Part shown: one piece after another, positions 55,573 to 57,332 of the stretch | Layout of the letters: each line of letters begins with the position of its first letter | Numbering within the stretch: position 1 is the stretch's first letter | NCBI GenBank assembly: GCA_945920215.1 | Contig: CAMEJM010000011.1 | Location: forward strand, 1-57,332 | DNA length: 57,332 nt | Reading direction: 5' to 3' | Origin: an uncultured bacterium | GTDB taxonomy: Bacteria; Bacillota; Clostridia; Oscillospirales; CAG-272 | The notes under the pieces: model-generated | Told to the model about the DNA's origin: nothing | What the model saw: only the letters and a program-made list of their open reading frames with translations | The model's database searches: none | Translations under genes and position numbers: made by a program

Positions 55573-56700
55573 ATGAAGATACGTTATACCGCGACCTGTC
55601 TGTTCGGGCTGGAGCATTTGCTCGGAGAGGAAATCGACAATCTCGGCTACGACCGGGAGCAGACCATGGACGGGCGCGTGACTTTCCTCGGCGACGAGCA
55701 GACCGCGGCGCTTGCCAATGTGTTTCTGCGGTACGCCGAGCGGGTGTATATCAACCTCGGGCACTTCCGGGCGGATACCTTTGACGAGTTGTTCGAGGGC
55801 ACGAAAGCCCTGCCGTGGGAGGCATGGATCGGGCGGCGGGACGCGTTCCCGGTCAAGGGGCATTCCATCCGCTCCGCCCTGACCTCGCTGCCCGCCTGCC
55901 AGAGCATTATCAAGCGCGCGGTGGTCGCGCGGCTTTCGGAACATTACGGACTGGAGCGCTTTGAGGAGAGCGGCGTAAAATATCAGATAGAGTTTTTCCT
56001 GTTCAAGGACGACGCCACCCTGATGATAGATACCAGCGGCACGCCCCTGCACAAGCGCGGCTACCGTCCCGCCGCAAACGCGGCGCCCATCCGTGAGACG
56101 CTTGCCGCCGCGCTCGCCGCGTACAGCCGGCCGCGGGAAAACGTCCTGCTGTGGGATCCGATGTGCGGCTCCGGAACCATCGCCATCGAGGCAGCCATGC
56201 TGGCAAACCGTATCGCGCCGGGGGTCAACCGCTCTTTCGCTGCGGAACATTTTCCGCAGTTTCCCGCCCGCCTGTGGCGGGACGCCAGAGAGGAGGCGCG
56301 CGAGGGGACGGCGGATACCGCAATTGAAATACGCGCCTCGGACGTCGACCCCGCCTGTGTGGCGTTGACCCGCGAGAACGTGATGCGCGCCGGGGTGGAG
56401 AAGTGGGTCCGCGTGTTTGAGGCGGACGCGCGCTGCATTTCCGCGCCGGGGCGGCGCGGCACCATCGTGACCAACCCGCCGTACGGGGAGCGCCTTTCCT
56501 CGCCCACAGAGGCGGAGCGACTGTACCGGGAGTTGGGGGCGCACTTCCGTTCCCTTGCCCCGTGGCAGGTGTACGTCATCACCTCGCACCCGGACTTTGA
56601 ACGGCTGTACGGCGCGCGCGCCGACAAGGTGAGAAAACTTTATAACGGTATGATTCCCTGTTATTTTTATCAGTATTTCAAAAACGATTCGTCACATTGA
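55573..56700 (+). CDS. THUMP-domain class I rRNA methyltransferase (YpsC/RlmL-N type)
   Basis: 375 aa. N-terminal ferredoxin-like and THUMP domain (about 1-160; CLFGLEHLLGEEIDNLGY; LMIDTSGTPLHKRGYR), then a Rossmann methyltransferase: LLWDPMCGSGTIAIEAAMLA (about 194-213), ASDVDPACVALTRENV (about 255-270) and the catalytic NPPYGERL (about 301-308) typical of N2-guanine methyltransferases acting on 23S rRNA. GGAGG 5 bases before the ATG at 55573; the long upstream open frame is antisense to ribF and not coding. Confidence 0.94.
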   Translation: MKIRYTATCLFGLEHLLGEEIDNLGYDREQTMDGRVTFLGDEQTAALANVFLRYAERVYINLGHFRADTFDELFEGTKALPWEAWIGRRDAFPVKGHSIRSALTSLPACQSIIKRAVVARLSEHYGLERFEESGVKYQIEFFLFKDDATLMIDTSGTPLHKRGYRPAANAAPIRETLAAALAAYSRPRENVLLWDPMCGSGTIAIEAAMLANRIAPGVNRSFAAEHFPQFPARLWRDAREEAREGTADTAIEIRASDVDPACVALTRENVMRAGVEKWVRVFEADARCISAPGRRGTIVTNPPYGERLSSPTEAERLYRELGAHFRSLAPWQVYVITSHPDFERLYGARADKVRKLYNGMIPCYFYQYFKNDSSH

Positions 56701-56746
56701 GCCTGCCCGGTGCAACCGGGGGGAACCGTGAGGAGGCAGACAGGAC

Positions 56747-57226
56747 ATGAATATGTTCCGGCGGCACAGAAAGCTGCTCATGTATATTTTTCTTTTCATG
56801 ACCGCCGCGTTGGCGGTAACGGCATTGCTCACGCGCGGCAGCTTTCCGGCGGTGGGCAACACGCTGCTTGCCGTACTGGCTGTTTTCACGGTCAGTGAAT
56901 GCGCGTTTCTCTTGTGTTATGTGATACGGTGCAGGGACGACCGCGGCGCGTTCGCCGCGGATTGCAGGAGCATCGTCCTGACCCTGCTCGCCACCGTCGT
57001 CGTCACGGCGCTGTGTGTTCCGTGTATGCTGATATTCTCTTTGGCTTGGGTGATTCAGACCGTCACGGATAAGGTGACCGAGCGCAAGACCAGAAAACGC
57101 CCGGCATATGCCGCGGCGCCTGCCGCAACCGAGACGGCGCAAAAGCCGCACCCGAAAGACGCGAAAGAAGCGAAACCGGAGGAAGTAACGGAAGATACGG
57201 AAGATCATTCGGCTGCGCCGAAGTGA
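56747..57226 (+). CDS. Small membrane protein whose C-terminus ends in a repeat
   Basis: 159 aa, unrecognised. Three hydrophobic segments (about 11-29, 38-59, and 77-103) follow a basic start (MFRRHRKLL); after TVTDKVTERKTRKR the tail is Ala/Lys/Glu/Pro-rich. The final codons SAAPK and the stop are supplied by a TTCGGC/GCCGAA hairpin (57208-57222) of the array that follows, so the original end has probably been replaced. GTGAGGAGG lies upstream of the ATG. It is 46 bp after the methyltransferase, probably co-transcribed. Confidence 0.7.
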   Translation: MNMFRRHRKLLMYIFLFMTAALAVTALLTRGSFPAVGNTLLAVLAVFTVSECAFLLCYVIRCRDDRGAFAADCRSIVLTLLATVVVTALCVPCMLIFSLAWVIQTVTDKVTERKTRKRPAYAAAPAATETAQKPHPKDAKEAKPEEVTEDTEDHSAAPK

Positions 57227-57332
57227 GATTGCTTGCCGTCGCAAGCAGAGATATTTTCACCTGCGGTGAAAGAGATATTTCGGCTGCGCCAAAACGAGAT
57301 TGTTTGCTCCGCAAACAGAGATATTTTCACCT
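57208..57332. repeat. Modular hairpin array, truncated by window edge
   Basis: GAGATATT-polarity linkers with TTCGGC, TTGCTTGC-type, TTTCACC, TTCGGC and TTTGC stem-loops continuing to the end of the window. Confidence 0.85.

Overview
The window is a GC-rich chromosomal segment of a spore-forming, anaerobic-type Bacillota (class Clostridia), most likely a gut lineage. The basis is the origin operon dnaA-dnaN-recF-remB-gyrB-gyrA, Soj/Spo0J-type parAB with three perfect parS sites, sporulation genes (spoVAC-spoVAD-spoVAE and a 24-codon spoVM), the CIRCE-controlled hrcA-grpE-dnaK-dnaJ operon, RNase J and RNase Y, a BspA-like leucine-rich-repeat lipoprotein and a domain-swapped GH3 beta-glucosidase. 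Genus cannot be assigned from the sequence alone. No rRNA, tRNA, CRISPR array or transposase gene was seen.

Layout. 1-2.4 kb: a small basic protein, a Gly/Asn-rich membrane protein and a DUF2752 protein, with palindromic repeat arrays. 2.8-4.6 kb: the spoVA operon. 4.6-13.7 kb: dnaA, the oriC intergenic region, dnaN, recF, remB, gyrB, gyrA (no yaaA S4 gene between dnaN and recF). 13.8-17.6 kb: lipoprotein, XRE regulator, small membrane protein, RNase J. 18.2-23.1 kb, minus strand: a Lys/Ala-rich protein, a phosphopantetheinyl transferase, a membrane protein, parB and parA, with parA and parB separated by 1.1 kb of repeats and a parS. 23.1-24.3 kb: an AT-rich, gene-poor stretch with two more parS sites. 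24.5-31.7 kb: histidine phosphatase, DUF308-like membrane protein, ymdB-rny, GH3 enzyme. 31.7-32.7 kb: a tandem 224-bp repeat and a hairpin array. 32.9-37.7 kb: heat-shock operon. 37.8-42.5 kb: AMP-forming ligase with its MarR regulator, mnmG, spoVM. 42.8-46.4 kb: LRR lipoprotein. 46.9-55.4 kb, minus strand: a membrane-anchored protein, lysS, greA, a C-terminal processing protease, a CdaR/PucR regulator, rsmE-prmA-ribF. 55.6-57.3 kb: a THUMP-domain RNA methyltransferase and a small membrane protein.

The most interesting signal is at the origin. The dnaA-dnaN gap has no canonical DnaA box (TTATCCACA) but holds a cluster of TTACTGACA-type 9-mers (reverse complement TGTCAGTAA), four of them phased at 11-12 bp. 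They keep the outer TTA...ACA and change only the central three bases. The cluster ends beside a clear DnaA-trio. DnaA itself has an altered DNA-recognition signature (GCNHSNV in place of the usual GGRDHTTV). Protein and site therefore seem to have changed together, which suggests a re-specified replication initiator.

The second signal is a genome-wide family of modular hairpin arrays. A near-constant 8-mer (GAGATATT or GTGATATT) alternates with short stem-loops whose stems differ in sequence but keep their pairing. They fill most intergenic regions, split parA from parB, and supply the last codons of one gene. A separate tandem repeat at 31.7-32.3 kb carries an intrinsic-terminator-like hairpin in each unit and is bounded by 36-bp inverted repeats.
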